A model generated the notes under the pieces. It ran no database searches. It was not told where the DNA came from and worked only from the letters and a program-made list of their open reading frames with translations. Position numbers and translations under genes: made by a program. Shown in pieces: positions 10,357-23,064 of a stretch of DNA of 64,000 nt; within the stretch, counting starts at the first letter, position 1; each line of letters starts with the position of its first letter. Source of the stretch: Boswellia sacra (lineage: Eukaryota; Streptophyta; Magnoliopsida; Sapindales; Burseraceae); NCBI GenBank assembly GCA_013180625.2, contig SNVD02006085.1, forward strand, positions 176,057-240,056, written 5' to 3'.

Positions 10357-12880
10357 GGTAAATTGATAACAGGAGGATTTACATATTTCTCCATTTGTCA
10401 TCGCCCAATATCGACGGAGGCTGAGCACTACCAGTCTGCTGGCTCATCTGGTATTGGCGCAATCTTCCTGTTTGTAGCGTATTGTGGACATCTTGGTAGA
10501 CGACGTCCAGAAGGGATTGTTTGATTGCAAGTTTAGTCGTCTGGAACATGTGGCTTAGCGGATCTATACCATAGCGGTGGGTTTTGTGGCCTAGGGTCTG
10601 AGGCATGGTATTTATGTATGGGTTTAGCGGCAGTGGCTTCAATTATTCATCGAATGACCATCTATCAGCATAAAAGACGAAAATCGGTTTGTTGCTAAAG
10701 GAGTGGATAGTTCAGGTAAGAGGTTCGCATTTATGAACGTTGAGATGTTTAATAAGCATGCAAATAGTTAGATCCATACCATTTGCATGCAGTCCTGATA
10801 GCAAAGCTATGGTATAAAAGGATTATCTGAAAGCTATGCTATAAAAGTATTATCTGTAAATATAATGGAAATATCTTAAATTTTAATTAAAAAATATTTG
10901 TATTATTCTTATGCTTACATACTGTTATTTCTTTACAATAGTAATGTGGTTTTAATGCTAAAAATATTAGCTCAATTTTGATATTCTGGCATGTGCAACA
11001 ATTTGAAGGTATATTGTTTGAAATTGTATAATTAAACTACGAAGCATATTCTTTGAAATTGCATAATTAAAAAACGAAGCATGCACTAAATTGTATTGTA
11101 ATCGATCCATAATTGTTGAACTTCCTGAAGGAATGTTATATATAATTGGGATGCGAGCATTTGTTTTGCTCCATCATTCCCGACAGTGTAATTATGCTTT
11201 TTGTTAGTGAACTTTGATTATAGTTATGTATGAAACCTTGGGTGATGGACTGCATGTACATGTGTGTTGGTGGTAATTACAAGGAATTTCGTAATAATAT
11301 TTGATACATGTACATATGAAATCTTTGTTATTGGAAATTGGTAAGCCGACGGAGTTCATTAGAACAAAATGCGATGATATAATGGACATGAGCAATCCAA
11401 TGTTTTACCTCAGCAGGTTAATTAAATTACGTGTAGGTAAAGGCTTGTATGACGAGCTTTTCTGTCCGTTTGCACGGTTGTGTTGGTTGCAACAATGAGA
11501 ACCTTTATGACTTGTCATGATGCAGCATAAGCATATGATTCTGCTGACAAAAGCATTTCAATCGATTGACTTGTCTGTTTTGTATTTATTAAATTATTGA
11601 GAATGAAGCCGGTGTCACAAAGGTCATGGTTGTCTGTCCAGTTCTTGCTGATCATAACAATGTTTAACATCAGAGGTAAATTTGTTGTATGTATGCATGA
11701 CACATGTGAGTTATATGTATGTATATACATGTGGCTTAAGTGTTGGACTACAAAAATTTCATGAGCAGCGCCTTTTCTGTATAGGAATATTACATAATGA
11801 TGAAGCATGACAAATAGGAATGTATTATGCAGGTGCTTCTGTGGTTTTAATCACAAAATTATGCCAATGTATATCAGTTGGAACAAATGTGGCATATCAA
11901 AGGGTTCAGTCATAGAGTAGGGTAGGGGTTTGAAATCATTTATTAATTTTTGTTTCCTTTGAAGTAGTGTTATTATAGTTTTAGATTATTTATTTAATTT
12001 TATATGATGGTAAAATTATTCTTCAGAAAGTGTTGTGTATTCGTTTGCACGGTGTGGGGAAATGTTAAACACATGGAAATCTTATGCACGTACAATAGTG
12101 TGTGGCTATGGTGATATGCGAACTTCTTCAATTAGTAGATATATTGTGTTGTCGAAGACCATATAGTCGCATTCGATAAACGGGTAGACATCTTAAAAAA
12201 CCTATTGCGTTATTTATACGAAACTTGTTTTGTGTTTGATTACCTGTTTAGAATGAAATAATTGTGGGTCGCACTTGATATATTTCTATGTGTGACATGA
12301 TATCTTTAGCAGTTAAGAAGTTTAAGAGAGCTTATAACTTGGTGCAAATGCATAATTTTTTCGTGTGTTTAGTAATGACCAATATGTTGCATTTGGATCT
12401 ATCCTCCCAGAATCGAATTGGGTTAGTAAAAAAGACACAGTTAACTTTGTCAATGTGGTGCATCGTCTACAAGTTGTAAAACGGTCATTCACCTTTGGAA
12501 TGTATGTAGCTCCTATAGTTGTCACCCACTACGATTGAAGTGGTTACATAATGGCTTACATTGTAAGTTTGCGTGGCGCATTGTTTGTGCTGATCGAGTT
12601 TGACCGTGTTAGCGAGACAGTAATCACATGAATAGTTAATGTTTTTGACGCTACCTTATTTACACATTTGTAGGATTTCCTGATTTTCTTTTGTAATTTC
12701 AGACAGATATGTTGAAAAACAACATGCATTGTACATAAGCAGTAATGAGTTGGCTATTAAATGTTATATATAACTCGTTAGTTAATAAGTTATACAGCAT
12801 TTGCTCACTACAGATAAGAACGTGTGAAGCATATGTCTTGTACTAGGTTTGGCATTTCTCAACACTTATGTGAATTGCAG

Positions 12881-15112
12881 ATGCGAGGACATCGTATATC
12901 CCAGCCAAGTAGTACGACGTTTACGAAGGCACGCAGAGGCATAAAGGCAAAGGGAGTGATCAATCTGAGTGACGCTCGCAAACGAACTCGTGCAGTAAGT
13001 TTGAGCATTACATTGGTTCATTGTATGTTAATACATGGTTCATTTGTTAAAAGTCCAGAAGCTTACATTATTTGCTCAACATCAGCTTCATAACCCTTTT
13101 CTTCTCAATATAAGAAATGTCTTGTCTTTGTACATTAAAGTGTTTCCATTTATCGTCAATGACAATGATGGCAAATTCTTTAAAATGGTTGTTGATTTAT
13201 AACCTCGGAGAATCATTTTGACCATCAGTTTTCTCGTGGAAGACGTAATTCAAGTAGCCGATTTCGTCCACAAGATAGAACAGACGATGGTGGTAAATCT
13301 CCAGCAGGGGGTGGAGTAGGGCACGATTTTGATATAGGTAACAATGAACAGGATGTTACAATGGTTGGGAGAAAGTTAAACACGGTATGTAGCCCGGAGC
13401 GATTTGTTCGATGTGTTTCAACTTTCACAGATGTTCAAAAGGAGGCAGTAAGTCATTTGGGCTTTGGGTCAATTGTACATACAAACTGGGGGAGATTAAG
13501 GCGGTCCTTATGTCAGAACCTCGTCAATGATTGGAATATTGAGACATCTATGTTGTCAGTGAATGGTGTTGATTTCCACATTACTGAAGACAGCTTCATG
13601 GAAACGATGGGCATTGTCGATAGAGGGTCTGCAGTTCACTTGCAAGGTCCCGAATCAGACATCACTGACTTGCGAATCAGGTTTCAATGCACACCAAGTG
13701 GCATACGTCTGGCATGTCTTGCAGACATAATGCTTAATTTGGATGGTGCTGATGACGATTTCTTGAGGGCTTTTTTCTTATTTGCAATGGGAACTTTGCT
13801 CTGTCCTACGTCGACAACACATGCACGGGCTTCGTATTTGCATGTTTTGAAAGACATGAATAATATACGTCAGCAAAATTGGTCCCGGTTTTGTTTCTTA
13901 GCCCTTCGCCAAAGTGTACGAAAGTATAAAAACCAGAAGTCTTCAAACATATGTGGTTGCCTTCTTTTTCTGCAGGTATGTATTCCAAATTTAGTTGTTA
14001 TTGTTTGTGGACTTATAAAACATATATATTGTCATACTTGTTGGGGTAAATAATATTTTCTTGGAACTGTCGATGTGTGAAGATATACTATGTACACCAA
14101 GCGTCAACGCATCTTGCTCTCGTAGACAGATCAGGGCCTCCAATCGTGGAATGGGACGATTTGAAGATTCGAAGATGTCTTAAGTGGTTGCGTAAGGAGC
14201 GTTGTCGGCAGACAATTATGGTATTGCATTGACGCTTTGTGTTTCAATAGCATGTTTTATTATTTTTCTTAATCTGGCCTTGCCATGTATGCAGCCTAAC
14301 TATTGCGAATGTTTCCATTTTATAAATATCAGTTCTATTTTGCACAGCGTTGATATTAGCGCAAACCAAGTTCCCCTTGTTTCACAAGAATCTGATAGGA
14401 AGTGTAATGCTAAATTCACATTCTAGTATAGTTCAAAACATACTCCTTTTTGATGGACGATAACGACATTGAGTTTGCGGAGATATGATTAGTCGAAAAA
14501 AATTATTTACTGGAAACATTCTATGTTCACTGTTATTAGAAGCGTTATATATGTTAATGGCAGTTCGATATATTGATGTCTGGAATCTTGTTTAATGATG
14601 AGTCACTTTGGTATAAGACAGTGATTTCAACCCTTCGTGGTGGTTCCTTCCATATCAGATCGCTTGATTTCTGTAAGCATTACATGAGAACACAGGGATT
14701 GTATATATTCAATAATATATATGGACATTGCATACCATATAAAATTGAACAATTGTTTGTACCATCTATTACCATTCGGCTTTAGAAATTGTTAAATATT
14801 ATGATCATAATGTTATATTTGACCATGTGTCTATCCAACACAGCAGCTTCCTGTCATTTGCTACTTTCATATTTGGTAACAAGTCATACGTATTTTCTGT
14901 TTGCTGTTTCACAGGACCGGATGCGTACCTCAGCTATATGCACACCCCCCATTTCACAGATTGAACATCGGCTGTGTCACATTGAAGAGATAGTGAATTC
15001 CACATATTCATTGCAAACAATATCTCAACATTCAACAGATGCCATATTGAAAAGGCTAGACTATTTACTCACAGTGTTTAGTCGTCAAAACGGCAAAGTG
15101 GCAATAGTTTGA
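12881..15112 (+). CDS. DUF1985-like (Ulp1-associated) domain protein without the protease, four-exon cargo gene
   Basis: Model: 12881-12994, 13229-13975, 14083-14220, 14915-15112. All junctions are GT/AG and every exon is a multiple of three, giving 398 aa ending in TGA. Exon 1 is basic (ARRGIKAKG, DARKRTRA) and exon 2 starts FSRGRRNSSS, a possible nuclear localisation region. Residues ~85-330 carry the N-terminal domain usually found ahead of Ulp1-like proteases in plant transposons: CSPERFVRCV, LGFGSIVH, ITEDSFMETMGI, LKDMNNIRQQNW, ICGCLLFLQ. It aligns throughout with residues ~115-350 of the protein at 32911-37863, and the intron after FLQ is in the equivalent place, so the two are paralogues. 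The C-terminus is a short heptad-like tail instead of a Ulp1 domain. The ATG directly follows an acceptor-like TTGCAG, so an upstream exon is possible. Exon 3's donor (ATG/GTATTG) is the weakest junction. Confidence 0.7.
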
Positions 15113-17289
15113 AAGTGTCGAACAGAAGAATATTAGCAAGCCACAGTGGTGTGGTAATATAGTAGATGTTATTTTCAGATTTCACCTCTGTTGTTATTTT
15201 CCATATGTATCAGACCGAGGCTTATGTCTGCGTAATTTGCTACACGACGAGAAAGAGTTGTGTAATGTCGGATTTTATATCCTTCCCATGTTTCTGGTGC
15301 ATAATATTTCTTTGATTATCATGATTTTCATCTACCAACTATTTATTCAGGTGTTGTGGTCGCCTTTGTTTAATGTCGAATTGTATTTGAATTTATGGAT
15401 TACTTATGAAGATATATATAATGTGAAAGGTACTGCGTCATGATGTTGCATTTGGATTTAGGGATTATTTATGCAGATATTAGTTACGTGATAGGTACCG
15501 ATAGATGAGGTTCCATGTGGATATTAGAAATGCGACGTAAATAATAAATAATTTTTAGAATCCTCGTATTTCAAAAAGAAATCCTCTACAAGTCTTCTTA
15601 GCAGTCAATCTTGAAATTCCTCTGTCCCATGCAAAATGCAGGACTTAAATCGCCACTGCTGTGAACCCAGTTTCGTTTGCTTACAGTGATGTAGAAAATT
15701 GTAACTGCTAACTGTAATGCGTCATACTTTGTTCTCACAACTCACAGATCTGTCTTTGGAACAAATACTCCTTTCACGTCGTTGGCACAGCAATATATAT
15801 TCTGTTCGACCTGGGTTTTTTGTCCTATCTTTTTTCACATTTTTGATATCTTAATACTTGGTAATGCAATATATAATACTTGTAAAAGACATACCTTTTC
15901 GTAACGATAACTTTTCAAGTGAAGGAGAAAGTAACTATCTTTCCCCCAAAGGCACTTGAACTCATCGTTTGCTGGGGTAACCAGAATAACAATACATTGA
16001 AATATACATATATTTAACATATGTGTTGAATTACAGTACCCAACCGACATGGCAGACGGTAAATAAATAGTTTGATCTTGTCTAAATTACATAACTACAT
16101 TTTGTCTTGATTGCACCTGCTGCAGAAGACAAAATGGTCGGAAAAATTTAACACCAAAACATTGAGCAAAAAATTGACTGCTCACCCTCGACAGGTTGGG
16201 GCAGAGTTGACAATTCACGTCGCTAGTAGATGATCGTGACATGTTCTACCATTCAAAAACGTTAATAACCATTTCCTCACTGGGGAGGCATGATCTTTGA
16301 AATTCCTTCATACCTGCACAAAATGCAACAATGTATTAAGATGCCAAATCTATGAATTTAGAAATCATAATACCACTTGTACTAACATTATGCCACCACA
16401 CTCCATATAGACTTTAAACCACTCTTATAGTTACGTATTACATAAAAATTTGATCATGCCTATCCTGCCAAACTTATCTACTGACATTACACCAACATAC
16501 AGGTAGTAAGTACATGAGCCAGCGCCATACTTTTTTTATGTTATGCTGTGGTTTAATTTATTATTGTCTTTATTGTGTTGGGTCTTGTTTAATTTCAGCA
16601 CATGAAACCATTTTGCTGTAAACCTTCAACTCCATACCCCCATTCGGCTACATGGAAGCCAAATTTTGGTTCAATATACAATGACCCTTAATCTTATAAC
16701 TATCTTCTCCATTCAACGAATAGGCTTTGGGATGCACATTGTTCCTGTGCTTCTCTGCAATTGGTTCTGTCACCATTGTCGTACACATAGCCCTATAATT
16801 CCTCGGTTGCCTTACAACATTCTCACATTTATGAACATTGCGACTCTTTTCCTATTCATGAAGACGTTGGCCTTCACTATGCAATGCAAATAATAAAGCC
16901 ACATACACTGGACAAAATTAAATTACATCTACTGATGGCACCTACCTCGATTACATCTATACCCATTCCAACATGAACAAAATTGTGGCCTTCTCAAGCA
17001 CGCATTCCACATCTCTCTGCATTCTCTGCTGTTTCAATCTCTTTCAACTAATCTGGCCGCGAACACCCGCAATTTATCTGCAACAATAATCACAACATTA
17101 GTATGGGAACTGCTTAACTGATACACCTTGTGGCAAATCCATTTGCTATTAACAGCGAAATAGAGGCCGATGTTATCAAGTAATGTGGGAAGCTACTCAG
17201 TCTCGTCCGTATCTGAAGTTTTTTCCCTATGACATGTTTTCTTAAAGGCAGTTGTACAGAACATTAAAGATGATCGTCTTCTGTTATAC
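15113..17289. other. MULE interior without recognised gene
   Basis: Only short frames on either strand, none with a domain I recognise. It lies between the converging ends of the DUF1985-like gene (plus) and the transposase (minus), so it holds their 3' regions. Confidence 0.5.
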
Positions 17290-19914
17290 TTACATTTTAT
17301 TCTGGTTACACCAACCCATGAAGTCATAGAAAGGAATTTGTTCCACAGAGTCAACATGATTTGACGTTCCCTGTGGATTGTTGTCCATGTTGCACACTGA
17401 AAATTTGTCATCCATGTGCGTCGCCCAGATGTGGTTGTATGTATTATGAGTGCCCGACGGCAGAACACCTCCTTTATTTTCTGCAAAGGCCGACATGGAC
17501 CAATCCTGACATCGAACACCACTCTCCCCGACAGAGTTCAGTTTCCACCTCTGTTCTCCCATTGTTTGATAGTCAGGTGTGTGTTCTTTTCCTACTTCGT
17601 GGATACCATTTCCCATCCGTCTTATTTTTTTGTTATCTCTTGCATTACAAGTTGTTTTTGTGTGCCCGACCTTCCTACAATATCCACACTTGCGCCTTTT
17701 TTTCTTCTTAACAACTCTTTCAGGTCTCCATATTCCTTTGCTCTTAATCTTGACTGGGTCCTTAACCTTTTCCCGATCGTTACCATCGCTATGTCCTTCC
17801 ACATACCTTTTCTCTCCCTCATGTATTAGCAGCTGTGCCCGCATTGTCATTCGATGGATACATTCCAATGCCTCCCGGTATCCTGCATCAGACTGGGATG
17901 CGAATTGCCACATCCTCTTACTTGCCGTCGCTAATGCTCCAACTCTTATCATTTTGGTTTCCTCCCACGGTTGCTTTATGTTCTTCGATGGCCAATTGGT
18001 TTTCAACTTAGCTGTCTTCGTCCACCTTTGCAACACCATGCACTGTGGGAGCCGTCCCATATGTTCTCCCTTCATGACACAGAATATATGGCTACATGGT
18101 ATTCCTGTCCTTTCCATCGACTTGCAAGAGCACTCCATTTTTTCATCCAGTTGGTGGAAAACGACAGACCACGTCGTGTCTCTATCTTGAAATTTTCCAA
18201 TGTTGTACACGACACCACCTACATTTGCCTCTTTGTCATTCACAATTAGCTGAGCCTCATCACTTATCTCCTTACGCACAAATCGAAACACATTGTTTGT
18301 GTACACCTTGCGTGCTTCGTCCTCATACCGTTGTAGATGCGTTTGTAGTACGGGTTCACTATAATCACTATCAAAGTCATCTTTTGCCTCAACATTCCTG
18401 ATTTTATCCATTGCCCTTTCCACTTGGCGAATGAACTCTAGCAGTGACAAATCATTCGTCACATACCGGTTGACAAAGGCATTAAGACTCTCACACCGTT
18501 GTGTACTCCGCATACCCTTAAAAAAGTCATTTCTTAGATATGCTTCAGCCCATAATGTCCTGTCCTCATATAACTTTTGACACCACGCATTTCCTTGAAG
18601 CCCTCTTTTTTCTAATAACTTGTTCCACCTTCCTTCAAACTCTGCAATTGTTAAGTTCGCGCCCATTAATTTCGCAAGCTTTCCTGTGAATATGACATCA
18701 CGTACCTGCGTTGTTGCATTTCTATCCAAGTGCCAGCAACAAAGGCGGTGTTTCGCCTGGGGCATAACCTCTTTTATTGCCCTCCTCATTGACTTATCGC
18801 CATCGGTTATTACTCCAATAGGTTGCTTGTTGTTCATTGATTTTATGAATGTCGTCAGCAACCATATATATGTTTCCACTGTCTCATCCCGAAGTAACCC
18901 AACCGCAAATAGATTCGATTTCATGTGGTGGTTAATACCAATAAACATGACCATTGGCTTCCTGTATTTATTTGTCTTATACGTTGCATCAAACGCCAGC
19001 GCATCGCCAAATACTTGGTAATCAGCTTGAGCTCCACTGTCACTCCAAAACAAATCTGACATTCTATTATCCTCGTCAATCCTGTATGTGAAGATGAGTC
19101 CTGGGTCAGCCTCTTTTCTGCCCTCAATGTATCGGAGTAATGCTTGAACGTCACCTGTTCTTTCTACTGTCCTTCTTTCTTTGTCCATTTTATTCTGCAA
19201 ATCCTTCTTCGTAAATCCAACATTATCGTACCCGTCAGCCATTGCCATGTATTCCATTGCCTTTGCTACTCCCACCTGCCTTAACCCTTTACCCAAGGCG
19301 ACATCTTCATCTTGCACTTTCCTATTTGATCGTAAAAACTGCATTTGCTGCGAAGACGCCAATGTGTGAGCATGTACGTCATTAAACTCCTTGACCTCCC
19401 ACTTCCCACATTTCTTATCCAGCTTCACCCGAAAAGCCGCTCTGCAACCGACCCGTGTTAGGCCCCTAGGTTCGCGCACTCTATCCTCCTTGGTCATCCA
19501 TTTTTCTCGCCTGAATCCTTCTTTTGCGCATACCCACCTCCGTCCGGTGCAGTTTCCAGCATTGTCTTTTCGAATCACATCCTTCCTAACACTAAACCCG
19601 GTTTTACGTGCATGCTTCATATAGTAATCCTCTGCTTCCTGTAATGTGGCAAACCAGCATGTACCGAATCCCTCCTCGCCTTCTAACTTACCAACAAGTG
19701 CGGGTTTCTGCCTTTGGCCGCCGAATATGTCGTCTTCAACAGTTCCCCCACCGGTGTCCGCTCCTTCGTCCATCTTCTGGCCACCATTTTCCCCTCTTTC
19801 ATCTCTGTGGTTTATCCCTTCCACTATTTTTCCTTCTATGCAACTAGACCCATCTACGTGGCCACGCATGTCCCCAACCTCTTCCTTGTAAGGAAATTGA
19901 GACGGCCTACCCAA
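17290..19914 (-). CDS. MULE transposase, FAR1/Jittery-like, 874 aa, uninterrupted
   Basis: A single exon of 874 codons without frameshift or stop. Domains in order: an acidic, Gly-rich N-terminus; a FAR1-type DNA-binding domain at ~88-187 with the C-C-H-H set C129, C157, H181, H183; a MULE DDE transposase domain at ~300-480 with D309 (AFDATYKTN), D371 (ITDGDKS) and E475 (TQRCESLNAF), with CCWHLDRN between; a SWIM zinc finger at ~580-615 (C595, C597, C607, H609); a basic stretch KKKKRRK; and a CCHC knuckle C743-x2-C746-x4-H751-x4-C756. The enzyme would bind the 55-bp ends in the nucleus and catalyse excision and integration. FAR1/FHY3 light-signalling factors share this fold, but the position inside a bounded transposon and the terminal zinc knuckle favour a true transposase over a host gene. 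All expected metal-binding acidic residues are present, so it may be functional. Confidence 0.93.
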   Translation of the reverse strand: MGRPSQFPYKEEVGDMRGHVDGSSCIEGKIVEGINHRDERGENGGQKMDEGADTGGGTVEDDIFGGQRQKPALVGKLEGEEGFGTCWFATLQEAEDYYMKHARKTGFSVRKDVIRKDNAGNCTGRRWVCAKEGFRREKWMTKEDRVREPRGLTRVGCRAAFRVKLDKKCGKWEVKEFNDVHAHTLASSQQMQFLRSNRKVQDEDVALGKGLRQVGVAKAMEYMAMADGYDNVGFTKKDLQNKMDKERRTVERTGDVQALLRYIEGRKEADPGLIFTYRIDEDNRMSDLFWSDSGAQADYQVFGDALAFDATYKTNKYRKPMVMFIGINHHMKSNLFAVGLLRDETVETYIWLLTTFIKSMNNKQPIGVITDGDKSMRRAIKEVMPQAKHRLCCWHLDRNATTQVRDVIFTGKLAKLMGANLTIAEFEGRWNKLLEKRGLQGNAWCQKLYEDRTLWAEAYLRNDFFKGMRSTQRCESLNAFVNRYVTNDLSLLEFIRQVERAMDKIRNVEAKDDFDSDYSEPVLQTHLQRYEDEARKVYTNNVFRFVRKEISDEAQLIVNDKEANVGGVVYNIGKFQDRDTTWSVVFHQLDEKMECSCKSMERTGIPCSHIFCVMKGEHMGRLPQCMVLQRWTKTAKLKTNWPSKNIKQPWEETKMIRVGALATASKRMWQFASQSDAGYREALECIHRMTMRAQLLIHEGEKRYVEGHSDGNDREKVKDPVKIKSKGIWRPERVVKKKKRRKCGYCRKVGHTKTTCNARDNKKIRRMGNGIHEVGKEHTPDYQTMGEQRWKLNSVGESGVRCQDWSMSAFAENKGGVLPSGTHNTYNHIWATHMDDKFSVCNMDNNPQGTSNHVDSVEQIPFYDFMGWCNQNKM

Positions 19915-22083
19915 ACCCCCCCATCATTTCGAAGCACACTACACCCTCCCTCACTCCACATTTATCTGCCAATTTAAATTTCAGATATTTTTTATATCAT
20001 CACTCCTAACACAGTGGTAGCTCGCGACCGTCAGTTCAGCTCTGTATTTTGCAAATCATCCACTTTTGATATCGTCCTATGCCTAAGCTTCGGTACATGC
20101 TTAGTGTATCCAAAGCGTTACTGACCAAAAACAATCGGCATTTCAGGTTCTTCCCCTATAGGCCAGGAGGCTGCTTCAGTACCCATACAGTAATACAGAC
20201 ATGCTAATAGTCTGTTCTTGTCGTGGCTTATTTGTACTTCCGCCATTCAGGCAGCATACTATTGGCATATATGACAATTCCATCTCGCTCCCTAACCCAC
20301 ACATGGCTACCTTCCCTCCATTGCAAAATATCCCCTTTCTGTTTTCCCGCCAGGAGCCCAATAACTGCGGGTCCTATGGCCACTATAAGGCCCTCTATCT
20401 CTCACGCGTCAATAATCTCTTGTGGGAATGGTTCTGCCTTAATTGGGTTGGCGTTCTCTTCGGCGACTACAATGTAGTCACATCTTAGTATATTTTTTTA
20501 GACAACAGCAACTCTACCGTCACACGCTTTCATTTCATCTGTTGGCCTTCATAACGACTTCGTCGGACCCCCTTATTTTCCTAAACTCTTTGGGCCCAAT
20601 ATGTCTTTGCTACCGCCTCTACAAGTCCCCCATTCCTACTGACACTTGAGTCAATTTCCTACCTAAATGCTTTATAATGGACCTACTGCTTCGGTTGGCC
20701 CAGCTACAACTTTATTTAGAACTTTCTATATCATTACCCCACACTTACACAATTCCGCGCCTACGTTGCATATTTTCCTTTAGTGCTACCTACACAATTC
20801 CCCGCCTGCGTATCATATGTTCCTTCACTGCTATCTACGCCACTATTATGGTCATCATCGCCACTGCATATAGGTTTTCCTCCAACACTCCTGCCGAACA
20901 TCCCCAAAAAAGATAAAATTGTGTTTCTGTCTCCTTGTTTAATATTATTTAATAATTGTTTCTGTGTCATTGTGTAATATTCCAAATTATTCCAATTAAC
21001 CATTCCCATTTGTTAGTGTTACCATCTACATTCGAACTAAAAAAAAATTTTCCCGCCAATTGCAATACAGTGGTATATCTTCTGTTTCGTCGGCGCGAAA
21101 TTGTGTGTTGTCAATATATCTGACAACCCATCACATGGCATTAGCCATTCATCAAATTAATCACACGGGAACCTCAGGTGCGAGTGGCTCACTGTGGATG
21201 TAGCTATTGCTCATTGTTCAGTCACTTTTCCGTGCCGTGGCTTCGCTACGTACATAAGTTGCTTCCACTCTTGTTGATTGGATGTGCTATGACATGTGTT
21301 CCGCCAATCTATCAATTATTGTCCAACTTATGCTTCGCGCATCATATATTACGATTGGTGGGTGTCACCCGCTACTACAGCTCAGCTTTGGTTGGGCGAC
21401 AAACCCCCGTATGCTTGCATTTTACAAGATTAGATTAATATGACGGTGCCTCGATTTATTAGTTCAAATTCAAATCTTATGGCCCATCTTTTGTACATAC
21501 AGTGTGTCCCTCTTTTATTGCTTTCCCTTATATTTAAATTTTACTTCCTTATTTCGTTCAACCATTTCAGATGGACGATGATGAACCTGTCCTGAGTTAT
21601 TATCGTAAGACTTAAGCTTCATTTTAAACTTGCCACGTATGTCCCTCCCATGACATCCCCTACATCTTCACAACCCACAAAACTAGCATGTGAATTAAGA
21701 AGCTGCATCATCTACGCGGATTACAATTGCAGGAATTGTATTGGGAATTTATTTTATTAATAATAGACGTAATACTGCATGACGTTAAATTATGTAGTTT
21801 GAACCCCAATTACGGCACCTGGTACGCAATTTACGAAGAACATTTATATCATTACTCAGTTTATCTTACGGCTTCATTTTTCCCATCATTGACAAGTTCA
21901 TATACCTCATCTAATATACATTAATTCGAAATCACATGTAAACAAATGACATCTTTACTGCTCTAGCCCCGTACCAAAATGTGCGTGGTACATTATCTCG
22001 CCACGAATAAGTGATACGATCTAACCACCATATCTTTGCAATGGTGCTACAATTACCTCCTTTGATCTTCGGACTCCATTGCT
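19915..22083. other. MULE interior: upstream of transposase; possible minus-strand exons near 20.2-20.5 kb
   Basis: The first part should hold the transposase promoter. On the minus strand near 20,380-20,480 one frame reads AEENANPIKAEPFPQEI and ends at a perfect donor-like GTGAGA; below it a second open segment reads VWVRERDGIVIYANSMLPEW. These look more protein-like than background but no family is recognised and splicing is not resolved. A 45-bp imperfect direct duplication lies at ~20,747-20,836. Confidence 0.35.
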
Positions 22084-23064
22084 CTACTTCTGTCCCCAGG
22101 GGCCACACATTTTGCTGATATCCTTAGCTAGCGATTCATATGCCTCCCTAACATTTTCAGCATGTTGTGTACAAATGGCATTCAACTGCCCCTGGAACTC
22201 CACTAATCTTTCTTCCAACCCCATATTGCAATCGCTAGTTTTGCCACTGCTCTCTACATTCCCATGTACATTATGTCCTCCACTGTTGACAAAGTCCGCT
22301 CCACCCACGCAATGCACGAAATTTGTGGGTGGGTAAACTAAGTCCCCAATAGAACCCCCATGTTGCCCCCGACTGTCAGATCCATGTATCCCTGCAAGGA
22401 AATAACATGCGAAATAATTTTAATGTAGACATGCTTCTTACAAGATTGTGGACACGCAGCTACGACTAATGGCTATGAGATATCATTTATTTATGAATAG
22501 TAATGCATCTATCACAACGGCCGGAGGGGAGCCTTTGCCTATGTAAGCAATAGTTAGTTTCGGTTTGAATATAGAAGTCATCAACATACTTGTTGTTGGG
22601 TAAGATGAACTGCCACTGTGGGTGGGCGCTATACGCACACCTTTTGACTCTTCCCCATCTATTTCACTCCCAATTTGCCTCCGGCGATATTCAAGTAAGG
22701 CCTTTTCTGCCTCATTTCTGCACTTATATGACTTGTGTTTAGCATTAGGGTACCTGTCCACCTGCTCCCTGGCCTCCTCCCAGGTGTCATATATGCCTGT
22801 CTTCTTACCCTCGAAGACAACGTACGATTTGCCCTACCAACATACAACAAATACAGGTTACTTAAATCTCCAGAATACTTTATGGAATTTCAACGGTAGC
22901 AACAACAATGGTAACCAGAACCACATGTTCGAAATTCTTACCATGGCGTTTGGTGCGCTCCGCCCAGTTCCACGTTCACCTGGTTTGCAAGTGAACCTTA
23001 GTGAATTTGTGTTGAAGCCTATCCAATTAGGAATATGACCATTTGCTGATGTATACCCCGTGTC
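22084..23064 (-). CDS. Viroplasmin / RNase H1 N-terminal-type domain protein, three-exon MULE cargo gene
   Basis: On the minus strand, exons 23064-22942, 22833-22590 and 22391-22084 join in frame with GT/AG borders (41 codons, then 81 plus one base, then the remainder) and end in TAG. The middle exon starts GKSYVVFEGKKTGIYDTWEE and continues EQVDRYPNAKHKSYKCRNEAEKAL. This is the aromatic and Trp-containing signature of the small viroplasmin/RNase H1 N-terminal domain, which in RNase H1 binds RNA/DNA hybrids. No RNase H catalytic domain follows; the C-terminal exon is polar and helical (EERLVEFQGQLN, NVREAYESLAKD). An ATG sits exactly at the end of the first exon, so a 184-aa protein could start there. 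The frame also stays open through exon 1 (ANGHIPNWIGF, FTCKPGERGTGRS) to an acceptor at 23065, so further upstream exons are likely. Role in the element is unknown; binding of hybrids or structured DNA is a guess. Confidence 0.72.

Noticed and set aside
10057..10428. 123-aa minus-strand frame sharing a peptide with a frame at 47170-47358
   Set aside because: The shared peptide is simply the 55-bp inverted repeat translated at both ends; neither frame is coding.
17290..19914. Annotation as a host FAR1/FHY3-related transcription factor
   Set aside because: It lies inside a transposon with defined ends and target-site duplication, keeps the DDE residues and has a CCHC knuckle, so transposase is the better call.
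17361..19977. Many plus-strand frames of 60-200 aa opposite the transposase
   Set aside because: Antisense shadows of the 874-codon transposase frame, which has clear domains.
20747..20836. 45-bp imperfect tandem duplication inside the MULE
   Set aside because: Isolated two-copy duplication with no further structure; not reported as a separate finding.
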